This document shows positions 1 to 9,148 of a DNA stretch of 64,000 nt, piece by piece. The notes below the pieces were generated by a model that was not told where the DNA came from, searched no databases, and saw only the letters and a program-made list of their open reading frames with translations. The position numbers and the translations under genes were made by a program. The stretch comes from Bacillota bacterium (GTDB taxonomy: Bacteria > Bacillota > Clostridia > Lachnospirales > Lachnospiraceae), in contig JAEYLX010000067.1 in assembly GCA_023407575.1 (NCBI GenBank), positions 62,001-126,000 on the forward strand, written 5' to 3'. The first letter of the stretch is position 1, and every line of letters starts with the position of its first letter.

Positions 1-2
1 AC

Positions 3-731
3 TATATGTTAATGCAGTCCTATGATTTCTGGAAGTTGAATAAGTTATATAACTGCTCTCTTCAGTTAGGTGGTAATGATCAATGGTCCAATATTCTGGG
101 CGGTGTTGATTTGATCCGTCGTAAGGAGCAAAAACCAGCTTTCGGCCTTACCTTTAAACTCCTTACTACCAGTGAGGGTGTAAAAATGGGTAAAACCATG
201 AAGGGTGCTGTATGGTTGGATCCAAACAAAACAACACCTTATGAATTCTATCAGTACTGGAGAAACATTGAAGACGTTAAAGTGGAAGAATGCCTTGGCC
301 TTTTAACCTTCCTTCCTATGGACGAAGTAAGAAGACTTGGTGCTTTGAAGGATGCCGAGATCAATCAGGCAAAAGAGGTTCTTGCCTATGAAATAACAAA
401 GATTGTTCATGGTGAAGAAGAAGCTACGAAAGCCATGGAGGCTTCCAAAGCGTTGTTTAGCGGCGGAATGAAATCCGAAGATATTCCGACTACGACCTAT
501 GCTGCTTCCCGCTTTGAAGAAGGTATCGATCTAATTACCATGATGCTTGATGCAAAGATGGCTACTTCTCGTTCCGATGCAAGACGTACCATTGAACAAG
601 GCGGAGTTACTGTTAATGAAGTTAAAGTTACTGATTTTGCAAAAGCATTTACAAGCGGTGATTTTGATGCTGATAAAGCATTATTAGTAAAAAAAGGAAA
701 GAAAGCATTTCATCGCTTTATGGCTGAATAA
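3..731 (+). CDS. tyrS: Tyrosyl-tRNA synthetase, C-terminal part (5' end outside window)
   Basis: Charges tRNA-Tyr with tyrosine in the cytoplasm. The reading frame is open to the left edge, so the N-terminal Rossmann part with the HIGH motif lies outside. Visible are the tyrosine/ATP pocket segment LQLGGNDQWSNI, the class I KMSKS-type loop as KMGKT (DNA about 187-201), and a C-terminal S4 RNA-binding domain (ARRTIEQGGVTVNEVKVTD). The first ATG inside the window is internal, not the start. The C-terminus is intact and ends at TAA. The next gene starts 23 nt downstream on the same strand, so the two may be cotranscribed. The identification is firm. Confidence 0.95.
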   Translation, partial: YMLMQSYDFWKLNKLYNCSLQLGGNDQWSNILGGVDLIRRKEQKPAFGLTFKLLTTSEGVKMGKTMKGAVWLDPNKTTPYEFYQYWRNIEDVKVEECLGLLTFLPMDEVRRLGALKDAEINQAKEVLAYEITKIVHGEEEATKAMEASKALFSGGMKSEDIPTTTYAASRFEEGIDLITMMLDAKMATSRSDARRTIEQGGVTVNEVKVTDFAKAFTSGDFDADKALLVKKGKKAFHRFMAE

Positions 732-754
732 AAATATAGAATGGAGAAATAATC

Positions 755-1681
755 ATGCCCTGGTGTCCAAATTGTAAAGCTGAATATCAAGAAGGTTATA
801 CTGAATGTTCTGACTGTAAACTCGCGCTAGTTGATGATATCCATAATGAGGAGCTTCTGGTTCCTTTCTTCCAAGCGGAAGAAAAGAAAGTCGCTGAAAA
901 ATTAGCACGTTTCTTTGAGTATTCCGATGTAAATTCCTCGGTAAGCTTTGATGAAGTAAATTCTTTATATGTTGTATCCGTTTCTCCTCATCAACAGTTG
1001 CAAGCAAAGCAATTATACATGGCATTTTATGAGGTGGAACGTGAACGCCTTGTTCAAGGGCATTCCGAACTTGCTAAATCTAATAAGGCAGGTAAGGACG
1101 AAACTAGCGAGGAGGATTTCACTGATGAGGATTTTGAGGACTCCGAATCTGAAGAAACCGATTATTCCACTGATACACCAAGCGATGAAGCGACCGCCTT
1201 TGATGATTTGGAAGAACAATCTCCTGCAGCTTATGTTATGAAGGAAGACCAGTACAAAGATTTAAATGGTACGGTTGGCGTATTCCTTGTGACAGGTATC
1301 GCCGGTGCTGTCATTGTAATCTTAAATGTAATTGGAGTATTGAATTTCTTAAACTGGTGGTTACCACAAGCAGTCATGGCCGTAATGTTCCTCGCTTTTA
1401 TCTATGTTGCAGTTACTACGAATCAAAAAGCCAAAAAGATTAAACAAGAAATTGCTGCAGAAAATGCATTAACAAAAGATATTAATGAATGGTTGACTAA
1501 TCAGATAACGGAAAATTATTTAGTCTCCCTTCATGACGATAATATTTCTGAGGAATTAAATTACCTTAAGAAAATGGATACTATTAAAGAATCCTTACTT
1601 AAGGAATTCGGACCACAAAATCTATCTTATTTGGATCGATTAATTGAAGAATATTATAACGAAACCTTTGATCAAATATAA
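755..1681 (+). CDS. Zinc-ribbon membrane protein of unknown function
   Basis: A 308-residue protein with an N-terminal CxxC...CxxC zinc ribbon (CPNCKAEYQEGYTECSDC, residues 4-21). A compact alpha/beta stretch follows (residues about 32-100) that resembles the DUF2007 (putative signal-transducing) fold. Then come a very acidic low-complexity linker (about 105-160), two adjacent hydrophobic segments (about 175-195 and 200-220) and a charged helical tail. The layout suggests a cytoplasmic zinc/DUF2007 head tethered by a two-helix membrane anchor. The ATG at 755 follows a GGAG (742-745). It lies 23 nt after tyrS and is closed by a terminator hairpin at 1724-1767. I do not recognise a specific function. 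Confidence 0.75.
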   Translation: MPWCPNCKAEYQEGYTECSDCKLALVDDIHNEELLVPFFQAEEKKVAEKLARFFEYSDVNSSVSFDEVNSLYVVSVSPHQQLQAKQLYMAFYEVERERLVQGHSELAKSNKAGKDETSEEDFTDEDFEDSESEETDYSTDTPSDEATAFDDLEEQSPAAYVMKEDQYKDLNGTVGVFLVTGIAGAVIVILNVIGVLNFLNWWLPQAVMAVMFLAFIYVAVTTNQKAKKIKQEIAAENALTKDINEWLTNQITENYLVSLHDDNISEELNYLKKMDTIKESLLKEFGPQNLSYLDRLIEEYYNETFDQI

Positions 1682-1723
1682 ACGAACAAATGTAAACAAT
1701 CTGTAAATAATAGTGCACTAATT

Positions 1724-1767
1724 AAATGCCTTGATTTTGGATTTCATCCACTTCAGGGCATTTTTTT
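1724..1767 (+). terminator. Rho-independent terminator after the zinc-ribbon gene
   Basis: AAATGCCTTGA pairs with TCAGGGCATTT (11-bp stem with one G-U), followed by a run of T (1761-1767). It separates tyrS and the zinc-ribbon gene from birA. Confidence 0.85.
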
Positions 1768-1810
1768 GCTTATCTTTTTAATCCATTGTCGACTCTTTAT
1801 ATTTAATTAG

Positions 1811-1838
1811 TTGACAATGCAAAATGTTGTGCTATACT
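1811..1838 (+). promoter_or_regulatory. Sigma-A promoter of birA
   Basis: TTGACA at 1811-1816 and TATACT at 1833-1838 are separated by 16 nt, about 50 nt before the birA start. Confidence 0.8.
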
Positions 1839-1890
1839 AATCCAGGAAGTTAAATTCTCATTTGTAACATTACTTTAAAGGATGGTCCCC

Positions 1891-2871
1891 ATGGAACTAA
1901 AAGAACAGGTACTCAAGCTATTGGAATCAAATAGAGGAGCTTCGATAAGTGGTGCAAAGCTTGCAAATGAGCTTTTTGTAACCAGAAGCACGATATGGAA
2001 AATCATCAAAGTTTTACAAAAGGAAGGTTACTATATTGAAGCCGTTACAAATAAGGGTTACTGTCTTCATACAGGTAATGATATTGTATCCGTTCAGTCC
2101 ATTACACCCTATTTAACAAGAGCCGCATTGGATTTCACACTGGATGTCAGACAAAGTGTTACTTCAACAAATACGTTAGCTAAGGAAATGGCAGCTAGCG
2201 GTGCAAAAGAAGGGACTGTTTTAATTGCTAGGGAACAAACCGCAGGCCGTGGACGAATGGGCAGAAGCTTCTATTCTCCTGACGAAGGTGGCATCTACTT
2301 TAGCTTGATTTTAAGACCAAAACTAAGTATTGAAGATTCTCTTTTAATTACTACTAGTGCAGCAGTTGCTGTTACAAAAGCAATTGAGGAAATCGCCGAA
2401 GTTCCAGCTACTATTAAATGGGTAAATGATATCTTTGTCCACGAGAAGAAGGTCTGCGGCATACTGACGGAAGCCTCTCTGAATTTTGAAAGTGGTGGTT
2501 TGGAATATGCTGTTTTAGGGATAGGTATTAATATAAATACAAAGACATTTCCTAATGAAATAAAAGAAGTTGCAGGTGCTATTTGGGAGGAAAAACCAAA
2601 CTCCTCTCCCATCACTTCAAAACTTGTTGCCCAAATACTGAATAACCTTGCTGAATATATGATTTCTCCTACAGATAAAACATATCTTGAGGAATATAGA
2701 AAGCGTTCCTTTTTGATTGGAAAGCCGATCTTAGTCTATAAAGGCAAGGATGTGCTGTCAGCAAAGGCAATCGATATTGATGATAAGGCTAGATTAATTG
2801 TAGAATATGAAGATCAAAGCAGAGAAGCATTACTCTCTGGAGAAGTAAGTGTTAGACCGAATAACCATTGA
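1891..2871 (+). CDS. birA: Bifunctional biotin--[acetyl-CoA-carboxylase] ligase / biotin operon repressor
   Basis: Makes biotinyl-AMP and attaches biotin to carrier proteins; the N-terminal winged helix allows it to repress biotin genes. Residues 1-60 form the helix-turn-helix (SGAKLANELFVTRSTIWKIIK). The catalytic core has the GRGRMGR biotinyl-AMP loop and KWVNDIF, and a small C-terminal SH3-like domain ends the protein (326 aa, normal for a group II BirA). I prefer ATG 1891 over the in-frame ATG at 1882, because AAAGGATGG (1877-1885) is then correctly placed as the ribosome site. The biotin transporter bioY follows on the same strand, which supports a repressor role there. Confidence 0.93.
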   Translation: MELKEQVLKLLESNRGASISGAKLANELFVTRSTIWKIIKVLQKEGYYIEAVTNKGYCLHTGNDIVSVQSITPYLTRAALDFTLDVRQSVTSTNTLAKEMAASGAKEGTVLIAREQTAGRGRMGRSFYSPDEGGIYFSLILRPKLSIEDSLLITTSAAVAVTKAIEEIAEVPATIKWVNDIFVHEKKVCGILTEASLNFESGGLEYAVLGIGININTKTFPNEIKEVAGAIWEEKPNSSPITSKLVAQILNNLAEYMISPTDKTYLEEYRKRSFLIGKPILVYKGKDVLSAKAIDIDDKARLIVEYEDQSREALLSGEVSVRPNNH

Positions 2872-2906
2872 TTTTATATGAAACAAGATATCAGCTTATT
2901 TATATA

Positions 2907-3018
2907 TTGCAACTAACAGTCTTTGACATACTATGGGATATTATCAACTTGAAGTTGCAAAATATTTTCACTATTAACTTATTTTTAACGAAAGGAACTG
3001 CAAGAAATCTCTTGCAAC
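2907..3018 (+). promoter_or_regulatory. bioY leader: repeated TTGCAAC motifs and hairpin between ribosome site and start
   Basis: TTGCAACT (2907-2914) is inverted as AGTTGCAA (2953-2960) and occurs again as TTGCAAC at 3012-3018. The ribosome site AAAGGA (2991-2996) is 31 nt from the ATG at 3028, which is too far for normal initiation. Between them TGCAAGA/TCTTGCA (2999-3005/3010-3016) forms a 7-bp hairpin with a four-base loop, which would shorten the effective spacing to about 13 nt. A BirA operator is possible, but the motif is not the usual one I know. Confidence 0.45.
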
Positions 3019-3027
3019 AGCTCAAAA

Positions 3028-3627
3028 ATGTTTAATTCTAATCAAATGCCTGATTTACCGGCAAAAAAAAGTTCAAAATTTTCATTAAAGCAACTAGTTA
3101 CCAGTGCCATGTTGACTGCGCTTATCTGCGTTATGGCACAAATATCTATACCTGTTCAACCAATACCTTTTACTTTGTCACTATTTGCAATCTTTGTAAC
3201 AAGTACCTTGTTAACACCTGTATATGCGGTACTTTCCATTCTCACCTATTTATTGATCGGTGCAATTGGTCTGCCAGTCTTTGCAAGTTTTAAAGGTGGT
3301 ATCCAAGCACTGGTTGGTCCAACTGGTGGATTTTTAATGGCTTATCCCATCATGGCTTTTATTACTTCCTTTTTTCATACATATGTGAAATTGCCCAAAA
3401 AACTTCCAAAGGCATTTACACTTGCAATAGGAATGCTTTTATCCCTAGTGGTTTGCTATCTTTTTGGAGCGGCTTGGTTCACCTTTTCAAATACTAGTGG
3501 CTACAATTTCTATGATGCTTTAACCTTATGTGTCTTCCCTTTTATACCCTTTGATATCATTAAAATCATTTTAGCAATTACATCCGGACTCATTATAAAA
3601 AACGCATTACGTCCGCTTGATTTTTAA
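3028..3627 (+). CDS. bioY: Biotin transporter BioY (S component)
   Basis: A membrane protein that binds and imports biotin, either alone or as the S component of an ECF transporter. The 199-residue protein has about six hydrophobic segments and BioY signatures: QISIPVQPIPFTLSLF near residue 40 and FKGGIQALVGPTGGFLMAYP in the middle. No EcfA/EcfT genes are adjacent, so it probably works solo or with a shared housekeeping EcfAAT module encoded elsewhere. It lies directly behind birA. The ATG at 3028 has an unusual upstream layout (see the leader entry). The gene ends at a strong bidirectional terminator. Confidence 0.93.
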   Translation: MFNSNQMPDLPAKKSSKFSLKQLVTSAMLTALICVMAQISIPVQPIPFTLSLFAIFVTSTLLTPVYAVLSILTYLLIGAIGLPVFASFKGGIQALVGPTGGFLMAYPIMAFITSFFHTYVKLPKKLPKAFTLAIGMLLSLVVCYLFGAAWFTFSNTSGYNFYDALTLCVFPFIPFDIIKIILAITSGLIIKNALRPLDF

Positions 3628-3671
3628 TAATAAGTGATTTTATTAATAATTGAATTTAATAGTAATTGTAA

Positions 3672-3712
3672 AAACGGATTATGGTTTTCAAATCGAAAGC
3701 CATAATCCGTTT
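3672..3712. terminator. Bidirectional terminator between bioY and the SNF2 helicase gene
   Basis: An 18-bp stem (3672-3689 with 3695-3712, one G-U pair) and a 5-nt loop, with T/A runs on both flanks. It can end transcripts from both converging genes. Confidence 0.88.
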
Positions 3713-3734
3713 CTATTATCTCAAAATAAATAAT

Positions 3735-6700
3735 TTATGAAATTGGTGCAAATAAATCCTCAAGCTCTTCTCTTGATAGTGTGTTAATAAATACCTCTTT
3801 GGAACTGATAATGGAGTCTGACAGTTCCTTTTTCTTACGTTGTAATTTGTAGATTTTCTCTTCAATGGTACCCTTAGTAATTAATTTCATAACATGAACC
3901 TTATTCTGTTGACCGATACGATACGCTCTGTCCGTTGCTTGATCCTCCACTGCTGGATTCCACCAAGGATCATAATGAATTACTGTATCTGCTCCAGTTA
4001 GATTAAGTCCTGTACCACCAGCTTTTAAGGATATTAAGAACACCTTACCTTCACCTGCATTAAATCTCTTTACATATTCATTGCGATCTTCTGTTGCAGT
4101 TGAACCCTCAAGATAAAAATACGGAATATCCAAATCCTTTAATTCATTCTCAATAAGTCTTAACATTGAGGTAAACTGTGAGAACACTAATATTCTATGA
4201 TCATTTGCAATCGCCTCTGGAATAACTTCCATGAGAAGATCCAGTTTTCCGCTTCCTCCCTGGTAATTCTCAAGGAAGGTGGACGGATGACAACAAATCT
4301 GGCGAAGTCTTGTTAATGCAGCAAGAATCTTCATTCTGCTCTTTTCCACACCATTTTCTTCAATTTCACTATGAAGTTCACTTCTAATATTTTCAAGATA
4401 AGATAAATAAACGAGCTTTTGCCCCTCGGACATATCGGTTAACATCTTAGACTCATATTTATCTGGTAATTCTGTCAATACATCCTTCTTCATACGCCTT
4501 AATATAAAGGGTTCTATGTGTTGATGCAGATCTAATAATGCCGCAGAATCCTCTTTTAATATAGGTTTTTCATAAACTTCTACGAATCTTGAGTGACTAT
4601 TCAGGTAATCTGGCATGATGAAATCAAAGATTGACCATAGCTCAGACAGATTATTTTCAATTGGCGTACCCGTGAGGGCAAATCGATGCTTTGCTCTCAG
4701 TCGCTTTACCGACTTGGCATTTTGTGAAGAGTCATTTTTTATAAACTGTGCTTCATCAATAAATACGGTATGAAATTCAATTTTTTCATAAAATGTAATA
4801 TCCCGCCTGATTAAAGGATAGGAGGTGATAAGTACATCATAGTCTTTATATTTTGATATGGCTTCTTGTCGGTCATTGGGATTACCCGTGATAACCATAG
4901 CTCTTAGATGGGGAGCAAAATTTTCAATCTCGTCCTGCCAGTTAAAGATTAATGAGGTAGGGCATACAATCAAGGTATGAATACCTTTTTCTGCTTGCAC
5001 ACCAGAAGCAATGTAGACAATTGACTGCAGGGTCTTACCAAGCCCCATATCATCTGCTAAAATACCTCCAAGTTCATTACCAGCGAGGGTCTTTAACCAC
5101 TTGTATCCTGTCATTTGATATGCTCGTAAGGTAGCAAGAATATTATCCGGCATAACATATTCCGTAGTTGCTGGATTTAAAATCCGCTCTGTCAGTGCAA
5201 CAAAATCTCGATCACGTTCGAATACATAATCATTATCAGAAAATGCTTTATCCAAATAAACCGCATGCTGTTTTTCTAGTAGCAATAACTCGTTAATATG
5301 ATTTTTATCACTAACATTGAGAGAATTTAAAATCTGTGAAATCTCTTGTATATTCTTATTCTCAAGATTAATAAAACTACCGCTTTTAAGGCGATAAAAC
5401 TTTTTCTTAACCTGATAGGAATGCAGCAATTCACGGAGTTCTTCCTTGGGTATCTCATCAAAATTCAAGTCAAGCTCCAGCATATTAAATTCTGAGTTCA
5501 TGCGAACTCCCGCTTTAAAACTGCCAGGCGAGCGAATTCCTAGTCTTCTAAAGTCTTCTGAATAGAATAACTGTGCAGTTCCTTCCAAATCCATTACTTT
5601 ACCGGATAAAAACTCATAAATCATATCTTCATCCTTTAATAAGTAAAAGTTCTTATAGGGCACAAAGCCAAGCTTTAGTAACTCGGATATAATGCTATCT
5701 TCTCTTTCTCTTTGCCTTACAATAATGTAGGACCCAGCTGCAGCATTTCCAAAAGAATTAAACTCGTATTCACCATATTTATATTTCAATTCCGCTTTAA
5801 TTCCTGCTTTATATTTATCAAAATAAAGTTTTGCTTCCATATCACAACTAATATATCTACTTTTTAGCTCTTCCGGTACATCAAGCACCATGGTCTCGCT
5901 AATCCTTGGTAAAATATGCTCAAGAAAGCTTGTTTTGTTATCTCCACGGAAAACTAGTGGTTCTTTATCCTTGCCTAAGCTATTATAGAAAGGCTTGTAG
6001 TTTCTTATAAATTTGCTATCCGGCATATAAATTGAGCCATCAAAGAACAACAATTCACCTGTTTCAGTAATTGGCAGTACTGCTTCCTTACCTTGATAAT
6101 CTATGGATACAGTATCTTCATCCAGCGTTAGTTGATAAGATATCTTCGGGTTGCCTCTCTGGAAGGTCACATTGGTATATACTTTACCATATAATTCAAG
6201 GGTAAATCCATACTCCTTAATAATATCAAAGAGCTTTATTAACATATTCTTCGTAATAAATATCTGGGATTTGGAAAAAATTTTTGAAAAATGAGTACTA
6301 TCAACTACTTCCTGTATTTCATATATTTCAAGTAAATAATCTAGAACTTTTAACGAAGTAGCATCAAACGTACTTTCTCCGCCAACATATTTAAACTCTT
6401 TCCCAAGCACAAAACTTTCTCTATGATAAATGTCTGCTAAAAACTTCTTAACTGTTTGTACTTTATATTTACGATTGCTGCCCCCTCGCAGCGAGATCAT
6501 CGCTCTTCCACTTTCACCTTTTAATATGGATGGAATACTAACGATTACTTCTAACTGAAATGTCTCACCAATCAGTTGAGTATCCTCCTGGGCAATAAAA
6601 TAATCCAGCAACGTCATTACTTTACGTTCTTCCGGATTTTTAGACTCTGCCAATAAGGAACGTTCCTGATATTTAAGAACAAATAGCAATGCTGCTACAA

Positions 6701-6950
6701 CATGCTTACAGGCACCCTGATCCTTAAGTCTAGAGGGACAATTACAGTTATAATCAAAGGAACCTTCTTCTTGCTCATCAATAGTAACGGAATAGTTGTA
6801 ATTACCTTTTACAACCAGTCGATATTGTTTATTGGTATTGGAATAAGCCGCATTAATTATGCGATTCTCCTTATAATATTGCAAACCTCTGGCATATATC
6901 GTATCGTTGGAGGCAAGGTTTCGTATTCCTGTACGTGAAATTAAAATCAT
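3735..6950 (-). CDS. SWIM zinc-finger SNF2-family helicase/ATPase
   Basis: A 1071-residue Snf2/Rad54-type double-stranded-DNA translocase. The N-terminus has a SWIM zinc finger, CxC (C69, C71) with CxH (C81, H83). A long bacterial SNF2-associated middle region follows. The SF2 core has Walker A (DDMGLGKT, about residue 635), the DEAQ Walker B variant (about 731), LTGTPIENN, and the C-terminal helicase lobe with GGTGLNLTGADTVIHYDPWWNP and ATDRAYRIGQ. Length and order match the common Firmicutes SWIM-SNF2 proteins, whose exact function is not established (DNA repair or nucleoid remodelling are inferred). ATG 6950 is preceded by AAAGGTG. A minus-strand terminator at 7029-7066 insulates it from the upstream desert. 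Confidence 0.9.
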   Translation of the reverse strand: MILISRTGIRNLASNDTIYARGLQYYKENRIINAAYSNTNKQYRLVVKGNYNYSVTIDEQEEGSFDYNCNCPSRLKDQGACKHVVAALLFVLKYQERSLLAESKNPEERKVMTLLDYFIAQEDTQLIGETFQLEVIVSIPSILKGESGRAMISLRGGSNRKYKVQTVKKFLADIYHRESFVLGKEFKYVGGESTFDATSLKVLDYLLEIYEIQEVVDSTHFSKIFSKSQIFITKNMLIKLFDIIKEYGFTLELYGKVYTNVTFQRGNPKISYQLTLDEDTVSIDYQGKEAVLPITETGELLFFDGSIYMPDSKFIRNYKPFYNSLGKDKEPLVFRGDNKTSFLEHILPRISETMVLDVPEELKSRYISCDMEAKLYFDKYKAGIKAELKYKYGEYEFNSFGNAAAGSYIIVRQREREDSIISELLKLGFVPYKNFYLLKDEDMIYEFLSGKVMDLEGTAQLFYSEDFRRLGIRSPGSFKAGVRMNSEFNMLELDLNFDEIPKEELRELLHSYQVKKKFYRLKSGSFINLENKNIQEISQILNSLNVSDKNHINELLLLEKQHAVYLDKAFSDNDYVFERDRDFVALTERILNPATTEYVMPDNILATLRAYQMTGYKWLKTLAGNELGGILADDMGLGKTLQSIVYIASGVQAEKGIHTLIVCPTSLIFNWQDEIENFAPHLRAMVITGNPNDRQEAISKYKDYDVLITSYPLIRRDITFYEKIEFHTVFIDEAQFIKNDSSQNAKSVKRLRAKHRFALTGTPIENNLSELWSIFDFIMPDYLNSHSRFVEVYEKPILKEDSAALLDLHQHIEPFILRRMKKDVLTELPDKYESKMLTDMSEGQKLVYLSYLENIRSELHSEIEENGVEKSRMKILAALTRLRQICCHPSTFLENYQGGSGKLDLLMEVIPEAIANDHRILVFSQFTSMLRLIENELKDLDIPYFYLEGSTATEDRNEYVKRFNAGEGKVFLISLKAGGTGLNLTGADTVIHYDPWWNPAVEDQATDRAYRIGQQNKVHVMKLITKGTIEEKIYKLQRKKKELSDSIISSKEVFINTLSREELEDLFAPIS

Positions 6951-7028
6951 ACATGCACACCTTTCCTAAATTGTATCTGATTATTATAACACATTTAAAA
7001 GAAAAAGTGTGAACTATTTTATATAAAA

Positions 7029-7066
7029 AAGAGAGAGTATTAAAATATTATTCAACACTCTCTCTT
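7029..7066 (-). terminator. Minus-strand terminator at the edge of the gene-free stretch
   Basis: AAGAGAGAGT (7029-7038) pairs with ACTCTCTCTT (7057-7066). Read on the minus strand it ends in a run of T. It would stop transcripts coming out of 7070-8270, although no intact gene is seen there. Confidence 0.7.
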
Positions 7067-7069
7067 TAC

Positions 7070-8269
7070 CATATTAAGTTCATTTTATTCTATGTGGTAC
7101 ATGCTGCCTTTTCATTTTCAAAATGCTTTGATAATTGTCGCAAAGCTCTATTTGGTCTGTACCATTATCGTTTCTATTATTTATCTCACACATAAGTCTC
7201 TGGTGGTTTGTACCTTCCTTTCTTAGATTTTTTGAGTAAAAATTCATGCGTTCAATGGAGTATACCAGCCTTTCTTTCGTTCTTTTATATCCTTGCTTTA
7301 TAACTATATCTTAATAATTTAAATTCTTAATTTAAAATACTTATATTCCAATTCTGAATAAATCTTAATTACTTCTATATTTTATCTTCTTTCCAATTCT
7401 ATGCTAATACCTTACAATTCTTTATAATATCATTATCTTTATAGTATATAATCTTCTTTGATTCACTCTATCAAATATTTATTAATAATAAGCTAAGTCT
7501 TCAATGGACATTACCTCCTATTCTTTCTTATTTTATAAAATAAAAAATTCCTATGTAAATGTTTTGCATCCTTCCTTCACTATAAATTCTTTTCTACTAA
7601 CATAACTTTCAATTCAATTTTTATTTATTAAATTTGGATTTAGATTTATTTTATGTAAATGCTGCCTTGTACCTTCCTTCCATCTCGTCTAGGTCTAAAT
7701 CAATTACTTCATCTAATACTATATTTACTGATATTAATAACTCCTTCCATTGAACTTTACTTCTATTTCATTCGTATCTAATAAACAGTTTATCTTTAGA
7801 TTCTAATTAACTTAAACGTTAAATAATGAAAAAATATTACAATTATGAAATTAACCTATCTATATTAATGATCGACAACTTACATTAAATTGTATATATG
7901 ATTTTAACTGGGGAAAAAACATTTAACTTTTTGTTTTTAACTTCAGTGCTTTGTAGCTTAATAACTTGTACCTTACTATACTTACTATAATATTTCATTG
8001 TATTAATTACTCTTTCTATTAATTCTAACATTAACTTCTTATAACTGATGGGGTATGTCGTCTTATCTTTTCAAGGGAATCATTCCTTTCTAGTTGAATT
8101 TGTAAGTTGTTATCTGTTAATTTCTTTTGTATGAGTTGATTTTAACCTGTAAACTTCTATTTGTCAATACTATTTTCTGATAATTTATAATTATTTTTAA
8201 TATTATTTGTCTTTACTGCTATTTTATGTAAATTAAATATTATTGACACACATTTAACAATATTTAGTC
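7070..8269. other. 1.2 kb AT-rich stretch with no intact gene; degenerate repeats and peptide remnants
   Basis: No convincing intact gene. On the minus strand two short frames look protein-like: about 7110-7318 (contains KRTKERLVYSIERMNFYSKN and ends at TGA near 7080-7110), and about 7655-7770 (contains WKELLISVNIVLDEVIDLDL and ends ...KAAFT). Neither has a convincing start. A motif recurs in degenerate form: ATGTAAATG(N8-10)CCTTCCTTC at 7653-7680 and 7553-7579, with partial forms at 7091-7113 and 7209-7222. I read this as decayed, perhaps once tandemly duplicated, small coding sequences. Confidence 0.45.
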
Positions 8270-8348
8270 ACAGTTTAGACATACAAGATTGGGATGCAAT
8301 ATAAAAGAGAAAGCTTGCTTTCAGATTTATATTGCATCCCAATCTTGT
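8270..8348. repeat. Palindromic repeat, partial copy of the ACAGTTTAG family
   Basis: Starts ACAGTTTAGAC (8270-8280), followed by a 23-bp perfect stem (8283-8305 with 8326-8348) enclosing an inner GAAAGC-TT-GCTTTC hairpin. It aligns base for base with the first 79 nt of the larger element at 62242-62378 (shared GATGCAATAT core and inner hairpin), but lacks the right-hand end. It abuts the 3' end of the GNAT gene and may double as its terminator. Confidence 0.75.
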
Positions 8349-8349
8349 G

Positions 8350-9117
8350 TTATACATTCATTTTATCTATTGTTTCATTACTTTTTGCGGTAACTTCCAC
8401 CCAAGCTGGCCGAAAGCCACTTTTAATGCCATTTCTTACAGACTTTAAATTAGACCAGGCAGCACAATAAAAGGGTACCCTGTCTCGCTCCAGAATTTCA
8501 ATGGCTAAACGGCTCGTAAGCGCTGATGCTATACCATCTCTACGATACTCTGGTAACACGTCAATCCCTATCTGCCACATTGATTCACAATCTGCGGAGC
8601 AGCCCGCTAAACCAATCAATTTATTTCCATCGTAGGCTCCAACCCCTAATACATCCAAATGCTTTCTTCTTTTACTTAGAGCATTGCTCCACTCCGGTGT
8701 ATATAATTCTTCAAAATCACTTTGAAGCAGAACTCTAGTTGTGTAGTTACACTCAAGTTTATGTAAATAATTTATATCTGGAAGAAAATACTCTGCCATG
8801 AAGCAGATCTGCATATCATGTTTTTGTAAGGTTTTATTTAATACATATAGGTTAGGGGTCTCAAAACAATGCTCTATTGGGTATTTGCTAATGTAAGCTG
8901 AAACCTCCTCTTTAATTTCAAAATTTACAGATGCAACTACATTATTTCCATAGGACGTTAAATCGCAATAAAATGGTTGCTCAAGATAGCTACGGCATTC
9001 TGAATTCTTTTCGGATATAACAATAACATTTTCATTTTTCTCAAAATCCTCTTTCTTACAACTTAGGTCAGTCGCTGATTGTTGCATAGCAACCTGTAAA
9101 ATTTCCTTGTTTGTCAT
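8350..9117 (-). CDS. GNAT-family N-acetyltransferase
   Basis: A 255-residue protein with a C-terminal GNAT fold. LIGLAGCSADCESMWQIGIDVLPEYRRDGIASALTSRL is the acetyl-CoA-binding motif A (R/Q-x-x-G-x-A form), about residues 165-205. A degenerate first half precedes it, as in two-domain GNATs. The substrate cannot be told. ATG 9117 has GGGAGA upstream. It is the last gene of a same-strand run (10637 to 8350) of four unrelated small accessory genes, which looks like an acquired or housekeeping 'odds and ends' cluster rather than a pathway. Confidence 0.82.
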   Translation of the reverse strand: MTNKEILQVAMQQSATDLSCKKEDFEKNENVIVISEKNSECRSYLEQPFYCDLTSYGNNVVASVNFEIKEEVSAYISKYPIEHCFETPNLYVLNKTLQKHDMQICFMAEYFLPDINYLHKLECNYTTRVLLQSDFEELYTPEWSNALSKRRKHLDVLGVGAYDGNKLIGLAGCSADCESMWQIGIDVLPEYRRDGIASALTSRLAIEILERDRVPFYCAAWSNLKSVRNGIKSGFRPAWVEVTAKSNETIDKMNV

Positions 9118-9148
9118 TTAAAGTTCTCCCGTCTTTTTATAAATCAAG

